This document shows, one piece after another, positions 9,256 through 17,417 of a stretch of DNA of 64,000 bases. Numbering within the stretch: position 1 is the first letter of the stretch; each line of letters opens with the position of its first letter. Source of the stretch: Epilithonimonas sp. JDS (GTDB lineage Bacteria > Bacteroidota > Bacteroidia > Flavobacteriales > Weeksellaceae); contig NZ_JAJSAX010000001.1 of NCBI RefSeq assembly GCF_021261315.1, forward strand, positions 620,001 through 684,000. The letters are read 5' to 3'. A program made the translations under genes and the position numbers. Under the pieces are notes generated by a model. That model made no database searches, was not told the DNA's origin, and saw only the letters and a list, made by a program, of their open reading frames with translations.

Positions 9256-10449
9256 ATGTCAGAGGTACAATCACAACTGAGCAAAGGTCAGGTCCTTGGA
9301 ATGGCTGTCGTCGCAGGAATTAGTGTTTCAAATATTTATTTTGCCCAGCCCATTCTACATCAAATCGCCGAAAGTTTCCGCGTTCCTGAAAGTAAAATGG
9401 GAATAATGGTCGGACTCGGACAAGTCGGTTATGGCGCTGGACTTTTGACCTTGGTTCCGTTGGGCGACAAGGTTGATAGGAAAAAATTAATACTGACCTT
9501 ACTGGGAACTTTATTCTTTGTCTTAATTGCAATCGGGTTGGTTTCCAATTATTACTTCATCTTTTTATTCAGTTTATTATTGGGATTGACGGCGGTTGCG
9601 GCTCAGGTTATTTTGCCAATGGCGGCGGAATTATCAGGCAACGAAAAAGGGAAAAATGTCGGAATAATATTCACTGGAATTCTCGTAGGAATATTGATGG
9701 CGAGGGTTTTCAGCGGTTATATTTCTGAATGGAGCAGTTGGAAAATGGTGTATTATCTTTCGGCTGGATTTACGGTTTTCTCTTTGGCATTCGTCTATTT
9801 CAAATTGCCGAGTGTAAAACCGACGTTCAAAGAATCTTATTTTAAATTGATTTCGTCCTCGTTTTATCAGTTGAAGCGATTTCCACAATTGCGGTTTATG
9901 GCGTTGCTTGGCGGAATTGCATTTGCGGTGTTTTGTTCGTTTTGGACGACTTTGACATTTTTATTAGTTGAAAAACCTTACAATTACAGTTCAGACACGA
10001 TTGGACTTTTCGGAATGTTGGGAATTGCAGGAGCCTTGGTTGCGCCATTGATTGGAAAAGCGTCTGACAAAGGCGATTCCACATACACACAATTGATTGC
10101 AAGTGTTATTTTATTGGCTGGTTCGGTCGTGATTTATCTGTTTCCGAGTTATTTGATTTCAATTATTCTTGCCGTGATTTTCATTGATGTTGGCGTTCAA
10201 TCCATCCAAGTCACGAATGTTGCATTGATTTATAGACTTGATGAAAAAGCGAACAGCCGAATAAACACGATTTATATGACTTCTTATTTTGTTGGTGGCG
10301 CTTTGGGAACATTTATCGGACTCAAATGCTGGGAACTTGGCGGTTGGCATTATGTTGGAATTCAGCTTGTAGTATTCAGTTTAGTTGTACTTTTAATGAA
10401 TCTAATGAACGTCATCAAGCAAAAGAAAATTAATCAAACAAAATCTTAA
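9256..10449 (+). CDS. MFS transporter (exporter-like)
   Basis: 397 residues with about 12 membrane helices. The N terminus MAVVAGISVSNIYFAQPIL and the loop GDKVDRKKLILT after helix 2 (the MFS motif A region) are clear. The family resembles YfcJ/NepI-like 12-TM drug or sugar efflux carriers. It is translationally close to both neighbours (3 nt and 2 nt). It probably exports or imports a substrate or product of the operon's enzymes. Confidence 0.88.
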   Translation: MSEVQSQLSKGQVLGMAVVAGISVSNIYFAQPILHQIAESFRVPESKMGIMVGLGQVGYGAGLLTLVPLGDKVDRKKLILTLLGTLFFVLIAIGLVSNYYFIFLFSLLLGLTAVAAQVILPMAAELSGNEKGKNVGIIFTGILVGILMARVFSGYISEWSSWKMVYYLSAGFTVFSLAFVYFKLPSVKPTFKESYFKLISSSFYQLKRFPQLRFMALLGGIAFAVFCSFWTTLTFLLVEKPYNYSSDTIGLFGMLGIAGALVAPLIGKASDKGDSTYTQLIASVILLAGSVVIYLFPSYLISIILAVIFIDVGVQSIQVTNVALIYRLDEKANSRINTIYMTSYFVGGALGTFIGLKCWELGGWHYVGIQLVVFSLVVLLMNLMNVIKQKKINQTKS

Positions 10450-10451
10450 AT

Positions 10452-11195
10452 ATGAAACTTTCACTCACATTATTTGCTGTATTCCTCGGAATGCAATTTA
10501 CATTAGCTCAGACATTGAAAACAATTGCCTACAAAGACGGAACTCAGAAACTGAACGGATTAGTCACTTCAAATGCAGGAAAAAAACTTCCCGGCGTTTT
10601 GATATTACCAGCCTGGAAAGGCATTGACGATGAAGCTAAAAATTCTGCGATAGAATTGGAAAAGCAAGGTTACATTGCTTTCATCGCTGATATTTATGGT
10701 GAAGGAAATATCCCAACCGACAATGCTTCGGCTTCAAAGATTGCGGGAACTTACAAGCAAGATTACAAAGCGTATCAAAAAAGAATTGCTCTGGCTTTGG
10801 AAGAATTGAAAAAACAAGGTGCGAATCCTGAAAAAATCGCTGTCATAGGTTATTGTTTCGGAGGAACCGGTGCTTTGGAAACTGCAAGAGCACAATTTCC
10901 TGTAGCTGGTGTAGTGTCTATTCACGGCGGTTTGGCAAAAGGAAATGACAGACTGAATGTTCCCATCAAAACCAAAGTTCTTGTGGAAAATCCAGCCGAC
11001 GACGAAAGTGTAAAACCTGAAGATATGACTAATCTGATTGCAGAATTAAAAGCCGGAAAAACAGATTTTCAAATCATCACGTATGCCAATTCCAAACACA
11101 CTTTTACAAGCCCGGAATCTCCGGATTACAACGAAGTAATGGCAAAACGCGCCTGGAATCACACGTTGACTTTTCTTAAAGAAATTTTGAAATAG
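10452..11195 (+). CDS. Secreted dienelactone hydrolase-family protein
   Basis: 247 residues with a signal peptide (MKLSLTLFAVFLGMQFTLAQ). It is a DLH-type alpha/beta hydrolase with the cysteine nucleophile C135 in GYCFGG, a probable acid D183 or D184 (NPADDES) and H216 (SKHTFT). Members hydrolyse dienelactones or related esters. It is the last gene of the operon; a heptad array and a rho-independent terminator follow within 40 nt. Confidence 0.9.
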   Translation: MKLSLTLFAVFLGMQFTLAQTLKTIAYKDGTQKLNGLVTSNAGKKLPGVLILPAWKGIDDEAKNSAIELEKQGYIAFIADIYGEGNIPTDNASASKIAGTYKQDYKAYQKRIALALEELKKQGANPEKIAVIGYCFGGTGALETARAQFPVAGVVSIHGGLAKGNDRLNVPIKTKVLVENPADDESVKPEDMTNLIAELKAGKTDFQIITYANSKHTFTSPESPDYNEVMAKRAWNHTLTFLKEILK

Positions 11196-11204
11196 ATAGA
11201 AAGA

Positions 11205-11232
11205 AGTTAGACTTTAGATAATAGAAGTTAGA
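11205..11232 (+). repeat. Heptanucleotide array (nnnTAGA)4
   Basis: AGTTAGA, CTTTAGA, TAATAGA, AGTTAGA: four 7-bp units, reverse complement of the TCTAnnn unit, between the last gene of the redox operon and its terminator. Confidence 0.75.
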
Positions 11233-11260
11233 AAGACAGCCATTACAGCTGTCTTTTTTT
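11232..11260 (+). terminator. Rho-independent terminator of the redox operon
   Basis: Perfect 9-bp arms AAAGACAGC (11232-11240) and GCTGTCTTT (11248-11256) around a 7-nt loop, followed by a T run. The T run reaches the stop codon of the convergent cinA gene. Confidence 0.85.
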
Positions 11261-12509
11261 ATTTTTTGATGAGCAATGAAACAATATCCTGCACCACTTT
11301 CTGAGAAACGAAGTTCATAAAATCAATTCTTTCCAGATGCGGAAGAAAAAGCTTTGAAGTTGTCTCTTCATTTCCAATTCTAATCGTGTAATGAACCGTT
11401 CCAACATCTTTTCCGTCCTCGCCTTTTCCAGGACCAGCAACGCCCGTGGTAGAAACCGCAATATCGGTCTTGAATAATTCCTGACAACCTTTTGCCATTT
11501 CGGAAGCGACTTGCTCACTCACGACGGTAAATTCCTCAATTGTTTTTGGATTGACATTCAGAATATCGACTTTTTTATCGGTCGCATAACTCACAATTCC
11601 GCCGATGAAATATTTCGAACTTCCTGTGATTGATGTTATTAACCGTGACAATTCTCCGCCCGTACAACTTTCCGAAACCGAAATCGTTAACTTTCTGTCA
11701 TTCAACAATTCGCCGAGGATTTTCTCGATTTTATCTTCGTGTGTGGCGATGATATTTTCACCGATGATTGGGGTTAATTTCTGGATTTCAGTTTCCAATT
11801 CCTGATTTAATACTTCCTGAGAACTTCCGGAAGCGGTCAATCTTAATTTCACTCTGGTTCCGATTGGCAAATAGGACAGCGCAATATGTTTCGGCAAAGC
11901 CAATTCCCAACTTTCAATATTTTCTGACAGAATACTTTCCGGAATATCTACTACGGAAACGATTCTCGTCACGATATGGTCTAAGGACAATTTTTCTTTC
12001 AAAAAGGGAATGATTTGGTCTTTCACCAAAGGTTTCACCTCGTAAGGAACGCCCGGCAAACTGAAACAAAACGTTCCATTCTTTTGCAAGACCATACAAG
12101 GTGCCGTCCCAAAATAATTAAGAAAAACCTCAGCTTTCGACAAGACAATTGCCTGTTCCTTATTGTGTTCCAAAATCCAAAGTCGGTTTCGCTTTTCGAG
12201 ATAAGCTCTCAAATGTTCGTAAACTTTATCAGAAAAAACCAATTCATCTTGGAAGAATTCAGCGTAAGCTTTCTTGGTGATATCATCTTTCGTAGGACCC
12301 AATCCGCCAGTCGTAAAAACCACATCTGCCATCTCAAATGCTTTTGCAAGTGTAGAAACAATCGCACTTTCATCATCAGGAATCGTGAAGATGGAAGTCA
12401 CTTTCACACCAATTTCTTTAAGTTGTGTGGCAATGAAATTGGAATTGGTATCCACGGTATTTCCTGAGAGAATCTCGTCTCCGATGGTGATTAGAACTGC
12501 TGTTTTCAT
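11259..12509 (-). CDS. cinA: CinA-family nicotinamide-nucleotide amidohydrolase
   Basis: 416 residues, the usual two-domain CinA layout. The N-terminal MoaB/MoCF-like domain starts TIGDEILSGNTVDTNSNFIA and contains the TTGGLGPTKDDIT loop. The C-terminal deamidase domain (from about 265) has SVSESCTGGELSRLIT, the GGIVSYA strand and STTGVAGPGKG. The protein recycles nicotinamide mononucleotide produced from NAD, for example by DNA ligase, and the N-terminal domain acts as an ADP-ribose pyrophosphatase in characterised members. It is converging on the redox operon and is monocistronic. Confidence 0.92.
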   Translation of the reverse strand: MKTAVLITIGDEILSGNTVDTNSNFIATQLKEIGVKVTSIFTIPDDESAIVSTLAKAFEMADVVFTTGGLGPTKDDITKKAYAEFFQDELVFSDKVYEHLRAYLEKRNRLWILEHNKEQAIVLSKAEVFLNYFGTAPCMVLQKNGTFCFSLPGVPYEVKPLVKDQIIPFLKEKLSLDHIVTRIVSVVDIPESILSENIESWELALPKHIALSYLPIGTRVKLRLTASGSSQEVLNQELETEIQKLTPIIGENIIATHEDKIEKILGELLNDRKLTISVSESCTGGELSRLITSITGSSKYFIGGIVSYATDKKVDILNVNPKTIEEFTVVSEQVASEMAKGCQELFKTDIAVSTTGVAGPGKGEDGKDVGTVHYTIRIGNEETTSKLFLPHLERIDFMNFVSQKVVQDIVSLLIKK

Positions 12510-12580
12510 AAGAACAAATTTCGGGAATAATTCAATTCTAAAATTAGGATTTTAAATAAAATTCCAAACATTTTTATATT

Positions 12581-12588
12581 TATCTTTG
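12581..12588 (+). promoter_or_regulatory. Bacteroidota -7 box of the dicarboxylate symporter gene
   Basis: TATCTTTG matches the TAnnTTTG -7 consensus of the Bacteroidota primary sigma factor and lies 14 nt before the ATG at 12603, giving a very short leader. I could not identify a convincing -33 element. Confidence 0.55.
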
Positions 12589-12602
12589 ATTAAAATTGAG
12601 GA

Positions 12603-13817
12603 ATGAAATCATCTTTCTGGAAAAACTACAGCAACATCATCCTGCTTCTCATCGGGATTTTCATCGGAAGTCTCGTTGGGATTTTTACACCGGATTTTGT
12701 GGTTTATTTAAAACCAATCGGTGACATTTTCCTGAATCTACTTTTCGTAACAGTCATTCCACTCGTATTTTTTGCGATTGTTTCCGCCATTTCCGGCATC
12801 GAGCAACAAAATCAATTAGGAAAAATCATCGGCACAACGGTTCTCACTTTCCTCAGTTTCATCTTGATTTCTGCGACGTTTTGCATCGTGATGGTTTATC
12901 TTTTCCCAACAGAAACACCCAGTAACATTCAGGAAACCATTACAGAAAGCCTTCAAAACAATGCCGATATCAACGACCAGATTGTCGGATTTTTCACCGT
13001 CAGCGAGTTTTATCAACTATTCTCGAGACAAAATATGCTCGCACTTTTGTTCTTTTCTTTTTTGGTGGGGATTTCCATCAGAAAATCTGGCGAAATGGGA
13101 AAGGCATTCCAAAACTTCATCCTCTCAGGGAATGAAGTGATGAAGCAACTTTTATTGTTAATTATGAAAGTCGCGCCCGTTGGATTAGGCGCTTATTTTG
13201 CGTACCAAGTTGGCACGATTGGACCTCAACTTTTCGGATTTTATGCCAAGCCTTTGGGACTTTATTACATTGCCGGAACCATTTATTTCATCGTGTTTTT
13301 CAGTCTTTACGCCTTCGTTTGGAAAGGTGGAAACGGCGTGAAAGCGTTTTGGAAAGAAAGCCTTTTGCCGACCGCAACTGCCATCAGCACGTGTAGCAGT
13401 TTGGCGACAATGCCCGTTGCCATCGAGTCTGCCAAAAGAATGGGCGTTCCTGCATCCATCGCCAACGTCGTGATTCCGATTGGCACTACGATTCACAAAA
13501 ACGGCTCATCCATTTCCTCCATCATCAAAATCTACGTCGCGTTCCAACTATTGGGCTGGAATTTCTTCGAACCAATGAATCTCATAATGGCGCTCGGCAT
13601 CACCGTTTTCGTAAGCGCAGTCGCCGGAGGAATCCCAAATGGCGGTTACATCGGGGAAATGTTGATGATTTCGGTTTACAAAATCCCTCCCGATGTAGTT
13701 CCAGCTGTTATCATAATCGGAACTTTGGTGGACCCGTTGGCGACCGTTCTCAATTCCGTCGGAAACATTTTGGCAAGTATGATTGTCTCAAAGTTTGTGA
13801 AAGTAGAAACCGTCTGA
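12603..13817 (+). CDS. Dicarboxylate/amino acid:cation symporter (DAACS family)
   Basis: 404 residues, an inner-membrane Glt/DctA-type carrier. The hairpin-1 serine-rich motif reads STCSSLATMPV. The GTTIHKNGSS stretch in helix 7 corresponds to the NMDGT-region of the family. A C-terminal GTLVDPLATVLNSVGNILAS forms helix 8 with the substrate-binding Asp/Asn. It should take up a C4-dicarboxylate or acidic/neutral amino acid with Na+ or H+. It is monocistronic, with its own promoter. Confidence 0.92.
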   Translation: MKSSFWKNYSNIILLLIGIFIGSLVGIFTPDFVVYLKPIGDIFLNLLFVTVIPLVFFAIVSAISGIEQQNQLGKIIGTTVLTFLSFILISATFCIVMVYLFPTETPSNIQETITESLQNNADINDQIVGFFTVSEFYQLFSRQNMLALLFFSFLVGISIRKSGEMGKAFQNFILSGNEVMKQLLLLIMKVAPVGLGAYFAYQVGTIGPQLFGFYAKPLGLYYIAGTIYFIVFFSLYAFVWKGGNGVKAFWKESLLPTATAISTCSSLATMPVAIESAKRMGVPASIANVVIPIGTTIHKNGSSISSIIKIYVAFQLLGWNFFEPMNLIMALGITVFVSAVAGGIPNGGYIGEMLMISVYKIPPDVVPAVIIIGTLVDPLATVLNSVGNILASMIVSKFVKVETV

Positions 13818-13826
13818 TTTTTTTAG

Positions 13827-13905
13827 GAGCTATTTCACGCTATCCACTTAATTCCCGAAGCTTCGGGAGATGCCGTTCCTATCGGGGCTATGTCACGATT
13901 CTACA
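13827..13905 (+). repeat. Short intergenic palindromic element
   Basis: The 90-bp gap between the symporter and DUF779 holds a sequence beginning GGAGCTATTTCACGC with a perfect 16-bp palindrome TCCCGAAGCTTCGGGA at 13853-13868 and ending ATCGGGGCTATGTCACG. The layout looks like a short or worn copy of a GGAGCTATTTCCCGC-type intergenic repeat that I recall from Flavobacteriia genomes. Confidence 0.5.
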
Positions 13906-13907
13906 AT

Positions 13908-14297
13908 CTATTCACTTCGCTTAATCGGTTCCAAGTTTTCCAATTCTTCTGCCGTGAAAAGCCTGTAATGAATTTTGAACGTTTTTCCCAAAGGCGTTTC
14001 CAAAGAAAATCCGCCCGGTCCCCAACCTTCCAAAACATCTAATGTGAAATGAGAATATTTCCAATATTCGAACAAGTCGCGGTCTATCCAGAACTCAAAT
14101 CCGTTGATGGTTCCAATCATCGCATCATTCATCCTCGGAAAATATCCACCCTTTTCAAAACATTGTGGTTGCGTGCCTTCACAACAGCCACCCGCTTGGT
14201 AAAACATCAATTCGCCGTGTTTTTTCTCGAGTTCCCAGATGACTTCCATCGCCTCGTCGGTGACGGATAGTCTTGAGATTTTATCTTTAGTTTCCAT
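13908..14297 (-). CDS. DUF779 family protein
   Basis: 129 residues, soluble. The motif YQAGGCCEGTQPQCFEKGG near residues 34-52 with three cysteines, and the ending KTFKIHYRLFTAEE, are typical of DUF779. Members are commonly encoded next to acetaldehyde-type aldehyde dehydrogenases, and one lies 376 nt upstream on the same strand here. Their function is not established; a metal or thiol role is possible from the cysteines. The terminator after the dehydrogenase suggests it has a separate promoter or is reached by read-through. Confidence 0.88.
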   Translation of the reverse strand: METKDKISRLSVTDEAMEVIWELEKKHGELMFYQAGGCCEGTQPQCFEKGGYFPRMNDAMIGTINGFEFWIDRDLFEYWKYSHFTLDVLEGWGPGGFSLETPLGKTFKIHYRLFTAEELENLEPIKRSE

Positions 14298-14330
14298 TTC
14301 TTTTTATTTTTGAAATTAATAAATAATAAT

Positions 14331-14519
14331 GCCGGTTGATAGGTCGCTCCTCTGGAGCTTTGCTATTTTGCTTATTACCCTTTTTCTACCAATAGATAGC
14401 TCCTCTGGAGCTTAATTTATTTCCCAAATATCTTTTTTCTACCAACAGGTCGCTCCTCCGGAGCTTTGCTCTTTGCTTGCTATCTTTTGCCACCAATAGT
14501 TAGCTCTTCTGGAGCTTTG
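14331..14519 (+). repeat. Four-unit interspersed palindromic repeat
   Basis: Four copies of a ~28-bp unit with consensus CCAAyAGrTmGCTCCTCTGG followed by AGCTTTG lie in the 376-bp gap between DUF779 and the aldehyde dehydrogenase. The palindromic cores (GCTCCTCTGGAGC and close variants) start at 14345, 14399, 14452 and 14503, spaced 54, 53 and 51 bp. The intervening DNA is AT-rich and not conserved. Nothing else is visible in this gap except the terminator at 14605. Confidence 0.8.
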
Positions 14520-14604
14520 TGAAATATTCCTAATTAATTTAAACATTTTGACTTTAAAATCGGCAAGTAATATTTGTGCGCATTATTATTTTAAAGTTAG
14601 CAAA

Positions 14605-14630
14605 AACCCGACAAAAAAATCTGTCGGGTT
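14605..14630 (-). terminator. Terminator of the aldehyde dehydrogenase gene
   Basis: AACCCGACA (14605-14613) pairs with TGTCGGGTT (14622-14630); on the minus strand the hairpin is followed by TTTTTG. It lies 44 nt after the stop of the dehydrogenase. Confidence 0.85.
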
Positions 14631-14673
14631 CAGAGTATTGATAAGTCTTAAACTTAATTATAAAACATTAAGA

Positions 14674-16203
14674 TTAGAAGAACCCTAATTTTTTCTTATC
14701 GTAAGAAATCAACATATTTTTGGTTTGACGATAATGGTCAAGCATCATTTTGTGATTTTCTCTACCAATTCCCGACTGTTTGTAACCTCCGAAAGGCGCA
14801 CCAGCAGGATAAGCGTGGTATTGATTTACCCAAACCCTACCCGCTTCCACGTGTCTTGGGATGTTGTACAATTGGTGTGCATCACGCGTCCAAACGCCCG
14901 CTCCTAAACCATAAATCGTATCATTCGCAATTTCCAAAGCTTCCGCTTCATCTTTGAAAGTCGTGAACGCCACAACTGGTCCGAATATCTCCTCCTGGAA
15001 AATTCTCATTCTGTTGTTTCCTTTGAAGATGGTTGGTTTGATATAATAACCTTCTTCCAGACCTTCAATCTCATTCACTTCACCTCCTGTCAGAACTTCC
15101 GCACCTTCTTCTTTACCGAGTTTCAGGTAACCCATAATTTTATCTTTCTGGATTTTCGAAGCCTGCGCTCCCATCATTACCGTTTTATCCAATGGATTTC
15201 CGATTTTGATAGCCTCCGTTCTTTCAATCACTTTTGCAATAAAAGCGTCTGCGATATCTTCCTGAACCAACAATCTCGAAGGACAAGTACAAATCTCACC
15301 TTGATTTAAGGCAAACATTACTGCACCTTCTACAGCTTTATCCAAGAATTCATCATCCGCATCCATCACAGAATTGAAGAAAATGTTAGGCGATTTACCT
15401 CCCAATTCCAAGGTCACCGGAATGATATTTTCTGTCGCATATTGCATTACCATTCGTCCTGTAACCGTAGAACCTGTGAAGGCCGCCTTGTTTACTTTTG
15501 GATTCGTAACCAACGCTCTTCCAAGTTCTGCTCCGAAACCATTGACGATATTCACCACACCTGCTGGAAGTAGGTCGCCAATCAATTCCATCAAAACCAT
15601 AATAGAAACTGGCGTGCTTTCTGCTGGTTTCAACACCACGCAATTTCCTGCGGCCAAAGCCGGAGCGAGTTTCCAAACGGCCATTAGGATTGGGAAATTC
15701 CAAGGAATAATTTGTGCAATCACACCAAGTGGCTCGTGAACAATCAACGAAACGGTGTCTTTGTCCAACTCGTTGTGTGAACCTTCTTCTGCTCTAATTA
15801 CTGAAGCGAAATATCTAAAATGGTCAATCGCCAAAGGAATATCGGCAGCCAGAGTTTCTCTAACGGCCTTACCATTGTCAATTGTTTCAACCGTTGCAAT
15901 ATATTCCAAATTCTCCTCTATTCTGTCAGCGATTTTATTTAGAATAATGCTTCGCTCTGTTGCAGAGGTAAGTTTCCAAGTTTTGAAAGCCTCTGACGCA
16001 GCATTAACGGCATTCTCTAAATCCTCCTTGTTGGAATGAACGGCTTGTGTGAAAACCTGTCCGTTGATTGGAGAAATCACATCGAAATATTGCCCGCCTG
16101 CTGACGGCACAAATTTCCCGCCGATGTAATTATCATATTTTGATTTGAATTCTGGCCAAGCCAAAGTGGTTGAATTTTGTGTTTGTTCTGCTGTTGTACT
16201 CAT
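14674..16203 (-). CDS. Aldehyde dehydrogenase (acetaldehyde/ExaC-like)
   Basis: 509 residues, complete NAD-dependent ALDH. The nucleotide-binding segment is [19 protein letters not shown] (165-183), with LKPAEST at 191 and the FTGSTVTG loop at 242. The general base is E266 (LELGGKSPN) and the nucleophile C305 (NQGEICTC). The neighbourhood, with DUF779 downstream and a divergent AraC regulator, is the arrangement seen for acetaldehyde dehydrogenases of the ExaC/AldB type, so oxidation of short-chain aldehydes to acids is likely. Confidence 0.93.
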   Translation of the reverse strand: MSTTAEQTQNSTTLAWPEFKSKYDNYIGGKFVPSAGGQYFDVISPINGQVFTQAVHSNKEDLENAVNAASEAFKTWKLTSATERSIILNKIADRIEENLEYIATVETIDNGKAVRETLAADIPLAIDHFRYFASVIRAEEGSHNELDKDTVSLIVHEPLGVIAQIIPWNFPILMAVWKLAPALAAGNCVVLKPAESTPVSIMVLMELIGDLLPAGVVNIVNGFGAELGRALVTNPKVNKAAFTGSTVTGRMVMQYATENIIPVTLELGGKSPNIFFNSVMDADDEFLDKAVEGAVMFALNQGEICTCPSRLLVQEDIADAFIAKVIERTEAIKIGNPLDKTVMMGAQASKIQKDKIMGYLKLGKEEGAEVLTGGEVNEIEGLEEGYYIKPTIFKGNNRMRIFQEEIFGPVVAFTTFKDEAEALEIANDTIYGLGAGVWTRDAHQLYNIPRHVEAGRVWVNQYHAYPAGAPFGGYKQSGIGRENHKMMLDHYRQTKNMLISYDKKKLGFF

Positions 16204-16372
16204 AATAATATTTGGTTTTATTAATACTGAATTAATATTTGATTAATGCTAAATTAATTACTAATACAACAAGAATTATAGCACAATCCTCCAAATAAAC
16301 AGTAAAATCCTACATTTATAATAGTTTATAAGTCCTTAACAAAATTTAAGAGCTGAAGTCATAAATAAATCT

Positions 16373-16380
16373 TATATTTG
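16373..16380 (+). promoter_or_regulatory. -7 box of the AraC regulator gene
   Basis: TATATTTG fits TAnnTTTG and lies 29 nt before the ATG at 16410. The divergent 206-bp gap also has to hold the dehydrogenase promoter and the regulator's binding sites, but I could not read a clear direct repeat. Confidence 0.45.
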
Positions 16381-16409
16381 AAAAACAGGATGTTACAAAC
16401 CTTGAAATT

Positions 16410-17327
16410 ATGAATCCAAATCATTTTCAACTTAATAAACCAAGCCTGACACACGAAAAAAAATTGAATACATTGGTAGAAAATCAAACCAAGTTCAGTT
16501 TAAATAATTGTGAACTCAGTGTCTATGAAACGCACAAGACGACTTACGATGTGAAACTGCATTTTGAGCATCTGGCGTTCACTGGAATGTTGCGAGGAAA
16601 GAAATGGATGAAGCTTCAGGATAAGAGCAATTACTTCGAATATCTTCCTGAAGAAAGCGTTTTGGTGGCGCCTGGCGAAACAATGGTGATTGATTTTCCG
16701 GAAGCTGATGTTCAGCCAGCACAATGTGTTTCTTTGACTTTGAGTCCTGAATTCGTGAAAGAATCTCTGGAAAATTTAAATTTCACTTCCACAAAAATCG
16801 ATGATTCTTCGCATTGGAATATTTCTTTTGACGAGTTTTATTTGCTTAATAACAAAGCACTTGCTTCAGCAACGAACAACATTATGAGAATTGCGATGGA
16901 CGATAATTCGCATAAAGATGTGATTGCAGATTTTGCATTGAAGGAATTGTTAATCCGATTGATGCAGACGCAAGCGAGAAACTTGGTTGAGAAGAATACG
17001 TTGAAAACTCAATCGAGAATTGGTTTTGTCGCCGATTTCATCAAGAAGAATCTTCATCAGAAATTATCGATTGATGCGATTGCGAAGATGGCTTATGTCA
17101 GCAAATCGAATTTCTTTAAGATGTTCAAACAGGAATTAGGACTTTCTCCGAATGAGTTTATCATCCACGAGAGAATCAAAAAAGCGAAGGAGTTGTTGAG
17201 CCAACAGAATTCGGTGAGTGAAACGGCCTTCAGCACTGGATTTTCGGATACGAATTATTTCATTCGGGTTTTCAAACAAGTTGAAGGTGTGACGCCGAAA
17301 ACATTTCAGAACAAAAAAATAATTTGA
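16410..17327 (+). CDS. AraC-family regulator of the aldehyde dehydrogenase
   Basis: 305 residues. The N-terminal part looks like the AraC_N ligand domain (FEHLAFTGMLRGKKWM, then YLPEESVLVAPGETMVIDFP). Two helix-turn-helix motifs occupy the last 100 residues: AIAKMAYVSKSNFFKMFKQE and AFSTGFSDTNYFIRVFKQ, ending GVTPKTFQNK. It is divergent from the aldehyde dehydrogenase gene and most likely activates it in response to an aldehyde or alcohol; the inducer is inference. Confidence 0.9.
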   Translation: MNPNHFQLNKPSLTHEKKLNTLVENQTKFSLNNCELSVYETHKTTYDVKLHFEHLAFTGMLRGKKWMKLQDKSNYFEYLPEESVLVAPGETMVIDFPEADVQPAQCVSLTLSPEFVKESLENLNFTSTKIDDSSHWNISFDEFYLLNNKALASATNNIMRIAMDDNSHKDVIADFALKELLIRLMQTQARNLVEKNTLKTQSRIGFVADFIKKNLHQKLSIDAIAKMAYVSKSNFFKMFKQELGLSPNEFIIHERIKKAKELLSQQNSVSETAFSTGFSDTNYFIRVFKQVEGVTPKTFQNKKII

Positions 17328-17360
17328 ATTAAGTTAGTAGTTAGTTATAGATTTTCAAAA

Positions 17361-17392
17361 GAAGCCGAGCAAATAATCATTTGCTCGGCTTC
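17361..17392. terminator. Bidirectional terminator between AraC and HMG-CoA synthase genes
   Basis: Perfect 14-bp arms GAAGCCGAGCAAAT (17361-17374) and ATTTGCTCGGCTTC (17379-17392) around a 4-nt loop, placed between convergent genes with A/T-rich flanks on both sides. Confidence 0.85.
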
Positions 17393-17417
17393 GATTTTAG
17401 GCATATTCTGCTTTAAT

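Noticed and set aside
12015-12467. 150-aa plus-strand frame opposite cinA
   Set aside because: Antisense shadow; cinA has full-length domain motifs.
14331-14519. CRISPR-like regular repeat
   Set aside because: Repeats are degenerate and palindromic with 51-54 bp period, spacers are AT-rich and there is no leader or cas gene.
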